Assembly: GCA_008973525.1 (NCBI GenBank)
Contig: WACJ01000101.1
Span: 124,001-188,000 of the forward strand
DNA length: 64,000 nucleotides
Source of the DNA: Stenopsyche tienmushanensis
Taxonomy: Eukaryota; Arthropoda; Insecta; Trichoptera; Stenopsychidae
Direction: 5' to 3'
Numbering within the stretch: position 1 is the stretch's first letter; each line of letters opens with the position of its first letter. The translations under genes were made by a program, and so were the position numbers. This document shows, in pieces, positions 22,887 through 35,397 of the stretch. The notes below the pieces were generated by a model that worked only from the letters and a program-made list of their open reading frames with translations, was not told where the DNA came from and ran no database searches.

Positions 22887-24016
22887 TTCCTAATCATGGT
22901 GAAGGAAAGGTCAATGTAAATGTATTTGTATAAGATAAACAATAGAAAGCTTTGAAAGCTTTTGAAAGAAGGATTTTTTTTCATAGATAGAAGATTTTTG
23001 TATATTTTATCCCATTGCTTTCCATATACAGCTAAATTGAGATAAGATTATTTTTATAGCAATATTTAAATTAAAAAAATATTTACACGAGTTGCATAAA
23101 TCGTCTTTTTGCAAGGTTTTCAAAAAACACAACCAAAAAAATATGCAAATATTTTCGCTTAACACTGTTAAAGAAATTAAAAATAATATAAATACTTATG
23201 AATTTATATATTATTTATGAAAATATACATTTTGTCCTGTTTATATTGGCATCACACGTGTTGCAGTCAGAACATTATGCATCGTTAGTCAGATTTTAAT
23301 ATAAAACTTTACATTTGCAAATATTATACTTTAAGTATGTATCTTAATTGGCTTAAAAAAGTATTTTTATACAGATATAAATATTAAACGAAATCTAAAT
23401 CGATTAAACTTATTTATTATTCATATAACTTATCTGACTGCAAGATTACAGAAGGATCTTTACGACGCTATTTTTGACATGATTTGATTTATTATGAATC
23501 TAAAATGGTTTATAGTTTTGATATGACACGATGAGTTTATGGTTTTCGACGATTAAATTGTATTTAAAAAAATCTGATTCGTAGAAATAAATTTGATTTT
23601 ATAAAATACCACAACGAAGTAAGTTTTTTCTGTTTTTTATATATGTATTTAGTTTCATATTTTATTATAAATACAAGATATCGAAGTGGGTTTTCTTACA
23701 GGTTGAGTAAGCCGTGCTTCGCCATGCAACAAAATCAAAGATCACGGAGGAAATCCATTACATTTGCTCCACTGCGTCAGTATATTCGAACAAATTTCTC
23801 TAGACCTTTGTTTCATACAAAGAGATGATGTTCCTTCTGAGAAATTTTCTTAGAGTCCTCGGCAAAGGATGTTTTAATTCGCTCGATGTCCCACAATAAT
23901 AAAAAACTATGAAAAATATATTTCATAACATGAATGCAGTTCCCAGATAATCACAGATAGCAATACATAGCAATAATTAAGGCATACCATTTTAGACATG
24001 CTTCTACACTCTAATC
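22887..24016. other. Intergenic DNA; one exon-like patch
   Basis: Mostly AT-rich. At 23700-23826 a less AT-rich patch follows a good acceptor (GGGTTTTCTTACAG) and contains a 34-codon ATG frame starting MQQNQRSRRK. I do not recognise it, and there is no donor or second exon to support a gene. Confidence 0.25.
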
Positions 24017-24639
24017 CAGGGGTGGCCAAAAACGCAAGTATTTTTAATCACCCGCCTGTCTAATATCATTCTTTGAAATCGATATTGAATATGTATTAGT
24101 ATTATCCATGTTTATTTTAAATTTAAGCTTATTTTTGGCTTTAAATTACAACTTTTCTTATGATCATGTTGGTGGACCGCCGCCTGTAATTAAAAAAAAA
24201 ACAATTCAACTAAAAATGTTGTTAGAATTGTTTGCATCTAAAATATCTTGATGCATCTTTAAACACCTTTGGATGACATTTTTTGGAATTAAATTTTATA
24301 CTTGATGGATTCTGCGCTCCAAATCAGCATGATCTAAGCAGATCCATGATTTTTCATAGCCACTCACTGCTTCAAATGGTTAGTAGATTTTCTTTTCAAC
24401 CAAACATGATTATTTTTATCGACATAAGCTAACACATATACAGGCATGTAAACCTAAAAAAATAAATATATGATTTACTTCAATCAGTTTAAAACCGCGG
24501 TCTTTCTACATGTTTAATTATATGATTGAAATTCTTAAAGGCTTTCATTGTCCCAATCCCAAACCACGTCATTGAAACAAGATCGATGTTTATGTACTAA
24601 GAATTTTGGCATTAGTATCATATATGAAGAAATTCACTA

Positions 24640-25290
24640 ACCTGGAACGATGGAAAAATGGCCTAAGAAAACATTCCTCGTGATGAATAGGAATAGGAAG
24701 CATTACAGGCGTTTGACAATGTCATCAAAGAATTTATATATATCCGTTATCAACCCTGACGAATCGAATGGGGATTTGGATGCCTCACGAACTGTCCGAA
24801 GATAACAAAAAAGAGCGACGTAAAACGTGTAAAGTTTTGTTGTCAGGACAAAAAATTCATCCCTTTTTGCACCCAATTGTGACTGGAGATGAAAAATGGG
24901 TTGTTTATGATAACATAAGTCATAAACATCAATAGTTTTCGCTGAGATAAAAACCATTTCCGACTCCGAAGCCTGAATTCTCAATTCACAAGATTATTTT
25001 GTGCGTTTGGTGGGATATTCAAGGAATTATTCATTATGAATTTATGAAACCTGGCAAACAAATAACATCAGGGGTGAACAAAAAATTGAGAGTCAAACGT
25101 CGAGAATTGATCAGCCCAACACCATAAGGCGAAGAAGACACTGAAAAAATCAGGGAATTAAAATTGGAAGAACTTCCACGTCCTCCATATTCACCAGGTC
25201 GGGTTCCGACGGATTATTATCTTTATCAATAATTGGCACATTCTCTAAAGTATAAAGGCGTTCGAAAGTCGATAATCATATTTGTACATA
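24640..25290 (+). pseudogene. Decayed mariner transposase nested in a hAT frame
   Basis: The plus strand reads WMPHELSEDNKKERRKTC, IVTGDEKWVVYDN, LCVWWDIQGIIHYEFMKPGK, and finally PRPPYSPGRVPTDYYLY. This is the mariner order (PHELT, GDEKW, WWD, HPPYSPDL). Stops and shifts separate the blocks and the HHDN block is degraded. Confidence 0.7.
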
Positions 25291-25957
25291 TTTCGACTCA
25301 TAATCAGAAGATTTTTTTCTAAAAGGGAATTAAAAACATGTGGGGTAAATAGTAGATAGTAATGAAGTAAACTTTGTTTTGCAAATAAAAATGAAAAAAA
25401 AAATAATTCTTTCATTTTTAAAAAAATCGGCAAAGACTTTTCAATACACGTGTAAAATATAAATTCATTGAAATTGAAATTAATATTTCTTGCTTATTCG
25501 CAATCTAAATAATCTCAATTTTATTAGAGCTGAGTTCAGTCAATAGTCGCTCGTGATATCCGAAGCTTTCGAGGGATTACTTCTGTTCTTGTGTTAACAC
25601 AACAAAATAAGCATCTACCATTGTCCATAGTAAAAGGATTTAATTTTGCAGATGTAAAATTTATTATGAAACGTTCGTATATTCAATAAACAAATGCAAT
25701 TTCTTCAAATTATTCTCAGGATCGGTAAAGGGTAAGTGTTGTTTTAACAAGTTTCGCAGTAAAAACAAATAAGCTTACTCCAATTTATCAGAAAGCTTCC
25801 TCCACGGAATAAAGAGCTTTTTTACATTTTAAGATTATGCGAAATTCGCGATAGTCCTCGCGAAGCAAGCTCTTCTGCTAATTATAGCAGAAATTATTGT
25901 CTTAATTGCTCATTTCTTTATGAAGAATCCAAGCATTGATATCGATAAAATCAAATA

Positions 25958-27330
25958 CATTAGAACCTCGATTATCCGGGCCTTGATTATCAAAATTTTC
26001 AATTATTCGAATTGTTCAAAATAAAACATAGTTTGCTGATTTTAACGTGAAGAATTGGGTTCACTTTTGCTCAGGTACATGATGGATTGAATATTACAAA
26101 GTTTACTAGTTGTTCAATATCTGAAAATGGAAGTTCAAAGCGGAAAATTTTGAAAATAATCAGGAAATACAGAAGTTGAAGAGTGTATTTTTATGCGGTT
26201 CATATAAAGACGATCATCTGGATAGCCAATATCAATTCCATTATGGTGTGAAAAAGCAATATTTTTCAATACAAAATTAAATGGAGATTCCACCTTCAAA
26301 GATGTTTCAGGCTGGCTTGAAAAAATCAAAGGACGACATGGTATCAGGGAACCTGAAATTCATGGGGAAAATCTTTCTGCTGACTTCACAAATACATTAA
26401 TTGACATATTGTAGCTATTTGTGGAGAAGGAAGGATTCGATGAAGAATTTATATAAAATGCTGATAAGACCGGTTTAAATTGGAAAAAATGGTGTTTGTA
26501 AATGCAGCAGGCAGACACAGATTGCCACCGCTTGTCATTGGAAAATCAAAGAACCCCAGATGCTTTAAAAATACCAAAAATCTTCCGATTGAATATGATT
26601 GACAGAAAAAAGCTTGGATGAATGGTGAAGTTTTTAAACGATGGTATGAAAAATAGTTCATTCCAAAAGTAAAAAGATATCAAAACTCCATGTAAAGAGG
26701 GAAAATATTATGATTACTAGACAACCCATCTATAAAAAGTTTAAACCAGATCGATGAAATGTTTACGGTAAAATTTCTTCCACCAAATGTCACGTCGATA
26801 ATACAACAGATGGATCAGAGTGTAATAGAAACATTCAAGCGTTTGAATAGAAATCAGATGCTTCGACGATTATTGTTAGCAGATGAAAATAATGAAGAAA
26901 CGAAAGAATGAAGAAAAATACATTTAAAAGATTGTTGCTACATCTCAGCAGATAGTTGGAATTCTATAGATGTGTCCACTTTGAAAAAATCATGGAACAA
27001 TGTTTTAAAAGACCATTAGTAAGTTCCAGTAAAGCGGTAGAACCTAATATAGAGACATTGTGGAAGCAATAATACAAACTTCTAGATGTGGATTCCAAAT
27101 TTTGAATAACGAGGAAATAATCAAAGAAATATCTGATTTATAAGAACAAGTTTAAGAAGACGAAGAAGAGATTTACTAGGGAGGAAATATTGGTCGTAGA
27201 CATTCTGAAGCTTTTCAGTGTTTAGATGTCGCCATGAAATGGCCAATTATTATTATTTTTGATTATCCGGATATTCGTTATCCGGACTACTTTCATATCC
27301 AATTAGGTCCGGATAATCGAGCTTCTACTG
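25958..27330 (+). pseudogene. Decayed pogo/Tigger transposon
   Basis: The ends are CATTAGAACCTCGATTATCC and, in complement, CAGTAGAAGCTCGATTATCC, each flanked by TA. Inside, the plus strand reads SGWLEKIKGRHGIREPEI, then GENLSADF and NADKTGLNWKK, which match the Tigger/Jerky DNA-binding end and the first catalytic motif (NADETGLFWK). Multiple stops make it a relic of 1373 bp. Confidence 0.75.
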
Positions 27331-28310
27331 TATGTTGAAAAAAAAAACCTACATAGGCCATCTATTGAATTTGGATTTGACATTGGACACTCTCAATTGT
27401 TCGGTGACAACGACCCCGAATTTGGTTTTATTATAATGCTCAACTGTCTCAGGTATTATTTTGTTTATATCCGATGCTGACTAATGCTCGGAGCTAAATT
27501 TGTCACGTTTACTTGGTATCTATTGTGTAAATTTACATCTCATTTTTGTAGAGAATAATTAGTCATCAATAGTAAGATCCATATCGGGCTTGTAGCTATT
27601 TTTACTGTCCTATTTTTTTCTCGATTTAAATTACACTTTGAACAAATTTGGCCATAATAACACATCGCTCAGTAAGTTCGTAAGATGATGCTCCCAGAAA
27701 AGAGATTTGGCTCCAATGAATAAGTGATTGAGATGAGTGATAATGATGAATAAATGATCAATATTCCACGTTTTTATACTTTTCACAGAAAAAATGTTAA
27801 TAAACCGATCACTTTTAGGTTCAACAAAGTAGAAATGTCCCTTAATGTCATACTGCGGTCGCCGTTTTGGCCACCCCTAATTTAGATGATATAAAAGACG
27901 CAAGGCAAACAAAAATGGCCCCATGCAGATATCCTTATTGACAGACAATCAATGTCATCGATTCAAACAATATGGATTGAAAAGAAATACTGTCTAGACG
28001 AAATTAAAGTAGGTCGCATAAAAAAATGACATTAAAAGAGGAAATAAATGTTCTTAATGACAGACATTTCAATGTCAGATAGATCAATGTCTTTGATTTG
28101 GTAGCTCAAAATTTGAGTTCATAACAATATATTACCATTTTTTAAATTTTATTTATTTTTACTATTATAATAACAATGGTTATGACGGTACGATCTGATT
28201 TAAGCAAAGACTATCAACTTTTATTGTGTTAGAAAAATTAAATCACTTGGTGATTTTATGAAAGCTGCACTATCACGACATGTGAATCTTTATGCTGGTG
28301 ACTCGTTTAA

Positions 28311-29090
28311 CCCTTCTGTTAATGAATATTTCTATTTCCTCCCATTTATGAAAATGCTCTGCCTGTACCCTCATACATTTTGTATGGAAATGGATGAAAA
28401 AAAATTAAATTACGTTAATTTTTAAAAAATATTTTTTTTGTTCTTCTTAATATTTTTTTAAATATTTATTAAACGATTTTTTTTTTCAAATTCACAACGC
28501 ATCACTCATTTACGCTTTTATCGCATGTTTGATATGCATGGCTATGTTATTACATACAAATTGGAATTTTCTTTGAAGCTTGTCGTTCATCCGGCCAATT
28601 CTGCATGATAATTTTTTAGATCATCTTTTTTTCTACATTTGGTGTCACCAGCCTTGGAAAGTATAAACATTTTTATGATACATTGGTGGGATGATTAGTT
28701 ATATGGTTCAAATTCTTATAAACCATGAATGCTGCAATATATAGAGCAAGCTGTGTGCTAACAAACTAGCAATATTACCTCTGGCTTTTGAGCTTCTCCA
28801 ACAAATTTGGTACTATGATGGACAGTTGACAATGGGATAACAGCTTTTGATTTTTTCAGAATCTATTAAGGAGCTGCAACTTTGTCTGTAAATCTGAACA
28901 CGGATGAATATATTTGAAGACGAAGTTCTTGCAAACTTTTTTTATTCCGCCGAATAGTCCAAACAAAAGCAAGCCCTGCCTGTTGTAGTTTGTCCACGCT
29001 ATCGAAAGTTATGAAATAGTTGTCAACAATAACCATCCTCCCACTTCCTTTGTACTTATCAGTTAATTCCAGTAGCAAATTTTCACCTTA
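28311..29090 (-). pseudogene. piggyBac transposase relic, 3' half
   Basis: The left end TTAA + CCCTTCTGTTAATG has the piggyBac form (TTAA target, CCC terminus). On the minus strand the frame at 29078-28866 reads LTDKYKGSGRMVIVDNYFIT, then GLAFVWTIRRNKKSL. This matches the GxGRxVxxDNxFTS and GTIRxNKxxLP motifs, including one catalytic Asp (VDN). The downstream part is broken and parallels the copy at 17270-19960. No right-hand TTAA end was identified. Confidence 0.75.
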
Positions 29091-29280
29091 GTTGACTGCT
29101 CTCTGGCCTCCTTTTTTCCAGTATAAAGAATACTTCAATGAACAAAGTCAGGGAGATTTGATAAAGTTGTTTGATAAACTATTAAAATAAACTTACCGCA
29201 AAAGAAAAATGGTCTGGGCAAACCATTTTATTGTCAGAATTGTTCATTCAAATCAAGATTGCAAAAAAAAACTTATTTAA

Positions 29281-30026
29281 GGGGGGGTAAACCCTTTACA
29301 ATGTTCAAAAAATCGGATTTTTTTAATTACGCATTACGAAAATAAAACATATTGAGAGTATACTAAAAAATAGAAAATTCGGAATATGAAATATTAACGA
29401 AGTTATAGGGCGTAATCAGGAGAATGCCGGAATCGCTGTGAACTAGGGAGTCAGGTCAGGTAGGAGCGTTTGAAGCTGAGCAACCTTTCTTTTACAATAT
29501 ATTTGTTTAAATCTTTTGTATGTTTAGTTTTATTATAGAAGATGTTCCTAAAAATATTTTAAACAAAATTATCGTTATATTGCACTCATATATCTGCAAC
29601 TGTAGGTATGCGAAATTAACGTTGCTCGAAATCAGCTGAAAATTGCTCGAAGTCACGGTTTAGCTCGATAGTTTGTCGTTTGTGGTTGAATTTTCGAAGC
29701 AAAAATGTCAAAATATATTATGAAGGAAAGAAAGATAGAAAAATTCTAGGAATAAAAAAAAGACATTATCATGGGAACCAGACTTGAGTCAAAAGCTGGT
29801 GCAAATAGCAGAAAGCTATCGCTTTAAAAAATATCCAAAGTTTGAAGACCTGACTCCATTTCTTGGTCAAGATGTAAAACACCATCTCTTGAAATAAAAC
29901 AAATTAGCACTTTAAGGTTGTAGCAAAATAATGTAAAAAAAATTAAATGATACGATTATTTTATCACCATTAAAAAATATCATGAAAAACGACTCATTTT
30001 TGAATGTACAAAAGGATTGCCCCCCC
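29281..30026. mobile_element. 746-bp TTAA/G-run DNA transposon
   Basis: The left end is TTAA + GGGGGGGTAAACCCTTTACA and the right end is AAAAGGATTGCCCCCC followed by CTAAT. Both ends match the 176-bp MITE at 7656-7831, so this is the larger family member. The interior (29400-29930) has no long frame; I could not assign a transposase. The superfamily (piggyBac or Kolobok) is uncertain. Confidence 0.6.
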
Positions 30027-31210
30027 TAATAAATATGTATAATAGTGAACACTAACAGAATATTTGCTTGCCATTTTTAAATTTTACGTTTGTAATTTAT
30101 ATTCCATATGCGATAAGTCGAGTCCAATTAGAGAACGGATTTATCATGTACGAAACATTTGGCTACCTCTCAAAATTGGATTAGCGAGCACTTTGGTTAA
30201 TTTCTTTCATTTTTCAAAAATTGCCAATATCTCAGGCCTTGCGAATTTTTCATCCAACGAAATATACTTAATATTCCTGATATCAAAACATTTGATATGA
30301 TGCGATGAGCATGCTTTAATTGCCATGGCCAATTGACATACACAAAAACGATTTAAAATTATTTTTAAGCAACGAGTTGCACGTATGCGATAGCGTGTCG
30401 TCTAATCTATATATGATGACAAGAGGACAAATTCGTGAGTTTTTATTCACCCTTCAAATGTATACATTGCGAGAAGGGGAGAAGGTAGCTGCACAAGAGG
30501 TGGAGTGTCACCCTAATCGGAAGATCATTCGAGTGTAGCACACGAGGGAAAAATTTGCCCGTTACATCGATACAATGTTCCAAATAATAGGAATAGCGTT
30601 CGATAATTTATTTACCCCAACATGATGTAAAATAACGACCGAGTTGAAACTATAAAAGTAACCGTATGTCAAGTAAATTTGCCTGAGTATTATATAAAAT
30701 TGCTCATTTGGAGCAAAGACCAGTTATTTAATACTTTGAGATACGTAAACGTATGAATGCAGGTTTATTAAAAAGTCCTCTTCATAGTACAAAATTACGT
30801 TTTACAGTAAGCAGTTGGAAAGTATCGATTGAAAATGACCCTTATATTGGTTATTCTGAAGATATTTATACCGACTAATATTTTGGAAATGCTCAATTGC
30901 TCACTCATTGATATAAACATATATACTCCTTCGCATAATCACATAGTATAAACATTTTAATAAAAACACAAATTGGTTAAAAATTAAAATTAAGTGTGAA
31001 AATGACTCTCTTTTCATTATTTTGATCAGTGCACGTTTTAGCATTGAAGATTTATTATTTGCATTGAAAATGAAAAGTAAATAAATTATTTGTAGAGGTT
31101 AATTGCTATCATTTTTCATAAAACTCGATAATATGCTGAGTATTTCCTTAACTTATTATCGGTAGCGCAAATGTCAAAAAATAAAATGCTTTATTTTGGT
31201 ATTAGATAGA
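30027..31210. other. Intergenic DNA with no gene seen
   Basis: Open frames near 30064-30300 and 30320-30538 have no recognisable motif, and their flanks show no clear splice or repeat structure. Confidence 0.3.
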
Positions 31211-31214
31211 CATG

Positions 31215-31362
31215 TAGATAGTCCCGCGATTAAGCAGTCAGACTTGTAATTCGATTATTGTGTGTTTTCTAGAAGGCGTGGCTGGCGACCACATTTTTAA
31301 AACATAATTCTGATATGAAAACCACATAAAAGGAATTGCTGAAAACCACATAAACAAAACAA
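31215..31362 (+). repeat. tRNA-derived SINE copy, degraded
   Basis: GTCCCGCGATTAAGCAGTCA, GTGGCTGGCGACCACATTTT and TAAAAGGAATTGCTGAAA align with the better copy at 38571-38739. The B-box region is mutated here. The 3' part ends in AAAACCACATAAAC without a clear tail. Confidence 0.55.
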
Positions 31363-31760
31363 AAATTTAGCAGATGACCTCTCGGACTGCGCCCAACCCA
31401 AAAACTCACGTGATTCAGATGGCTCACATGATCCGTTCAATAATTTGATCGAAGAAGAATTTGTTTCCAGAAATGTTTAAAAATAACAAAACACAGCTAG
31501 TTATATAGAAAGAACCTCAAGCTATAAGATACCCCGATGGGTCCCCTCATCAAACATGATCATGATCAAGTCATAAACGAAGGAGGGTAGACATTTCCAT
31601 TTGGTCAAGATTCACAGCCGTTAAACTGTGCTAAAAGTTGTGTTAAAATCCCTCATTTGCGGACTCTTCATCAGTGAGGAAGAAAGATCCCGACCCCAAA
31701 CCCTCAAATTCGCACGCAGTCGTATCTTATATTCCCACAATTGGGTGTTCAAGAGACCGT
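31363..31760. other. Unassigned, less AT-rich stretch
   Basis: About 31370-31760 is richer in G+C than its flanks. A minus-strand frame (31803-31621) has no motif I recognise. It may be part of an old piggyBac element because a TTAA+CCCTTTGATG end borders it. Confidence 0.25.
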
Positions 31761-31762
31761 CA

Positions 31763-31860
31763 TTAACCCTTTGATGAGCATCAGCGTACTGCGGCGTGAG
31801 CACTCGAGTGATCCAGAGAGAGTATGAACGTCAATGTAGCGTGCAATCTCCATAGCGCTT
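31763..31860 (+). mobile_element. Possible solo piggyBac-type terminus
   Basis: TTAA followed by CCCTTTGATGAGCATCAGCG and a GC-rich continuation resembles a piggyBac end. I found no partner end. Confidence 0.3.
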
Positions 31861-33568
31861 TATTTTCAATGTCTTGATTTCTAATAGAATATTATATTTT
31901 ATTCAAATTATGATGTCAAACATTCCATTATTTCATATCGAGACATTTTTCATAGAGTATAATTCTGTTATATACCATTCTGTTACACATGCATTTTAAA
32001 AAAAGCATGAAGCTGCTCAGTTAGGATTTGGTACGATTATTCCAGCTGGTAAACATACGCAACTGTTTTCTGGGATAATAAAGAAGATAAAATGTAGTTA
32101 GAATTCTAATGATAGAATTCCTCCATAGCAGAATAGATATATATTAATGAAATAATATATTTGCGAAAGACTATCATTCATGTGGATTTCAACAACAAAC
32201 CTACACTCTATGCCAAGTTCCCTTTCATCTGTGTCTATTTCGATTTCTTATAAAATCATTAGTGAACACATTTTAAAAATAATAAATACACGCAAATTGA
32301 TGACAATATAGATCAATCACAAGATCTCTTTTATGCATCAACAACATTTTAGATACTCATGGACGTGATATTATTCTGTAACGTGTGTAACACAATAGAC
32401 CATAATTCACACAAAATACAAAATCCATTACTATAGAATGTCAAGAGCACTCTAGCAAGACTATTTAACAACAAAATGAAGCACATACTGCAACAAAAAT
32501 CAATCATGTCAACACACATGACCAGAGATAAAACAATGTTTTATCGTAAAACAGTATATCGGTCAATAGGTCGCACAATATAAGACTGGGTGATCATATT
32601 TGACCTTTTTAAAAGAGATAAATCTAATTTTGGCAAACGCTTGGATTCGAAAATTCTGAGCATTGTATTCGAGAGTCGAGATTTAAAAGACGTCAGAATG
32701 CTTCGCAGAGAGTAATAGGAATCAATTGATCGCATAAGTGTCTCACATGAGATGGCATACAATGAAAAATATTACGAAAAACACTTGACAAACGTGTTGT
32801 TTTATTGTCGTTTATCAGATAAAGAGTTTAATTGTTCGTCATTCATTTTTTTAACAGTGCGCCACTGTATAAAGATAATCTATCATAGTGTCATCTCTAT
32901 TTAATTTGCAAAATTTGCAAATTTCCATATGATTTGATCATTTATTTTAAGGTACACTATGCGTAAATGTGCAATGCGATCATTAAGACAGTTATTTTTT
33001 CATATCGGTCTTGGTTTCAACTATGTTCCAAACATTTATATCGGTTCAGTTACGGTGAAGAATTGTAATAATCAATCGTATATTAATTAGCAATAACATG
33101 TATTTCAAAAGCAATCATGGAAACATCTCAATTCCTTTTTAGAAAAGCACAAAAAAATGATCAGTAAAAAGAGAAAAACAAACAAATTTTCTTGAAATAT
33201 TCTCAAAACCAATGAGGCCTTCTCAGTTTTTAAATTAGCACGATCCTCGACGAGATTCTTGCGAGGTGTTTAAAAATTCTTTCTTCAAAATATGCAAAAA
33301 AAGGATAACGAATTCTATAACAAAAAAATACAAGAAATGATACAGGTATTAATTTTTATGATTTTTAAATAAATAGAAAACCAAAGCTTTTATGAAATAT
33401 TATCATTAGCAAAACAAGGTCAAAGAGCTAGAGTAACATAGCGTTATATAAATTGAATAACAAGCGCGTCAATGGCGTAGATAATATTTTTTATAAAATA
33501 CATTCAATATAGTGCCATCTTCCACGTGTAGATTGCAGAATTAAACAAATATGCGCTAGTATTAATTC
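31861..33568. other. AT-rich intergenic DNA with no gene seen
   Basis: No motif-bearing frame, repeat pair or splice structure was recognised. Confidence 0.45.
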
Positions 33569-34245
33569 GAGACATGTTCATAAAGTAAGTGTACTAGATT
33601 TTTTTTAGAAAAAGTGTATCTAAAATATACGGGATATTTTTGATAAATTCGTAGATTATTTTTCCATATATTAAATGCATGTGGTGAGCTGTGGCACAAG
33701 CTTCTTTACGTCTTTCTCGAAGAAATCTCCCGACAGTTCCTTCCCCCCCACTTCAGAACCTCTTTATGCATCTATTCGTCGATTGAACATTTAATTCCAC
33801 CCATGTGTGCCTTCAGTGAGGTGAAAAGATGATGATCTGAAAGCGCCAAATCAGGGGAATACAGGGGGTGGTTCAAAACATCCCAAGCAGTAATTCGACC
33901 GAAATTATGCCTTTTCGGTCCCAAAACACAGAGGCCTTAATGTTTTTGACCAAAATTGTAGTTTTGTTTTTTTAGCATATGAAAAATTGGTGTGACGATT
34001 GTCTTTTTAACTCAGACATATAATGAGCTACTCACGTTTCATCTTCAATCATAATAAAGCTCAGAAAATTCTCACCTTCCAATTCAAGTGAGTATGTACA
34101 ACTGGACAATACAATATTACCGTATTCCTGCGATATTCACTCCATCAGGATATCCCTTTCTACTATTCAATATTGCCAACCTTAAAAAAACTTTAAAAAA
34201 CAGCCAATTATTATCACAGTACACTTACTTTATGAACATGCCTCA
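33569..34245 (-). mobile_element. mariner-family deletion derivative, copy 1
   Basis: The left end GAGACATGTTCATAAAGTAA and the right end, read inward as GAGGCATGTTCATAAAGTAA, are inverted repeats. On the minus strand the left half encodes the mariner C-terminal stretch VLNHPLYSPDLALSDHHLF, then TSLKAHMGG. The region with the first two catalytic Asp is not recognisable. A second copy is at 62907-63571. Confidence 0.7.
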
Positions 34246-35389
34246 CAGTAATGATGGTTAAGAAAAACAAATTATAGTTAAAGTTGTCGAAACTCCTTTC
34301 TCTGTAAAATTAATTTTCAACACGTTCACTTCAAAGACCCTTGAGATGATTTTGAAAAAAATCCATTTCAATCCAAATATTTATGAAATTCGCTTGATGT
34401 ATATTAATAGTGAATCATTTATAAACTGAGCGCTTGTGTATGGAACAATGTTTGCTTGTTCCATACACAATTTTCAAAATGGTCTCTTTCTATCATAGAC
34501 AGACTAGCTATTTTTTTTTTAAATTCTTTTCTTAACCATCTTCCATCTTTTGACGCTTCTTCTTCGGTCCGTTAATAGATAGACCACGTGGACTTTGAAT
34601 CTAAAGCATCCGTAGGGTGAGGTGAAACCTGAAAGAGAAAATCGCCTCAGCGGTCTTAAATTGCATTGCCAATGGTTTTCTGATGAAAATATTGGTTTTG
34701 AAATATAAAATAAGGCTTTTAATCGAGAAGAATGAACGAAATGCGATGAATCGATGCTTTACTACTATTCACCCCAGTTTGTGTGTTGATTCATCGTTCG
34801 GGTCAATTTAAGATAATTTTTATCTGTGATGCAAATATAATGTTTTGTTTGCATTTTTTTCTGAACACAGCCATTATGCATATATTTGATCAAGACAGAA
34901 ATACTTTTAGACGGCCTATTCTAATTTAGAGATAAAACATATTTTTCTTTTGCATTTTTTAAAAATACAATCTCTTAATATAAATCGTCCAATTGCTATA
35001 ACACCCGATAGACTTTTTTTACTTTTGATATTTTGCCCATATCTCGATGATAGATCGTTGAAATATGTGTGAAATTTAGATGAATTCATCCAAATCTTAT
35101 ATAATCAGAAATAATCCCAGAAGCAATCCCACATGGCCCAAACTTCCGTTATCGGGACGTGCCAAGTTGGTCATTGATGCAATTGAATGAAGGTCGACCG
35201 CGTAACTATAGAAGCAACTCTTTTGCCTAATATCTTTGTGGTCTACTATTTAAAATAGTTGCATTAAAAAAATCAATGTTCGGATTTGTTAATAAATTAT
35301 GAAATTTATTCAAAAATAACAACGATAAGCTTCTATTTATATTTGCCTACAAATTTGTAATAAACCTTCATTCGATAATCTCGCCGTAT
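34246..35389. other. Intergenic DNA with a 15-bp-arm hairpin
   Basis: No gene is seen. A perfect inverted repeat (TTGTGTATGGAACAA, 34434-34448, with its complement at 34456-34470) lies in this stretch. Confidence 0.5.
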
Positions 35390-35397
35390 GTCTTAAC

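Larger units (their letters stand above)
24017..27879. mobile_element. Large hAT-type element frame (CAGGGGTGGCC termini)
   Basis: The left end CAGGGGTGGCCAAAAACG at 24017 pairs with the right end CGTTTTGGCCACCCCTA, ending at 27879. These are hAT-type inverted repeats. The interior has been invaded by a mariner (about 24640-25290) and a Tigger (25958-27330). The 8-bp flanks do not match, so the duplication has decayed or one end is rearranged. No hAT transposase frame survives that I can identify. Confidence 0.55.

Noticed and set aside
24009..27887. 8-bp target duplication for the CAGGGGTGGCC element
   Set aside because: CTCTAATC and ATTTAGAT do not match, so no duplication is claimed.
30064..30538. 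Two plus-strand frames of 78 and 72 codons
   Set aside because: No homology recognised, no splice structure; likely chance.
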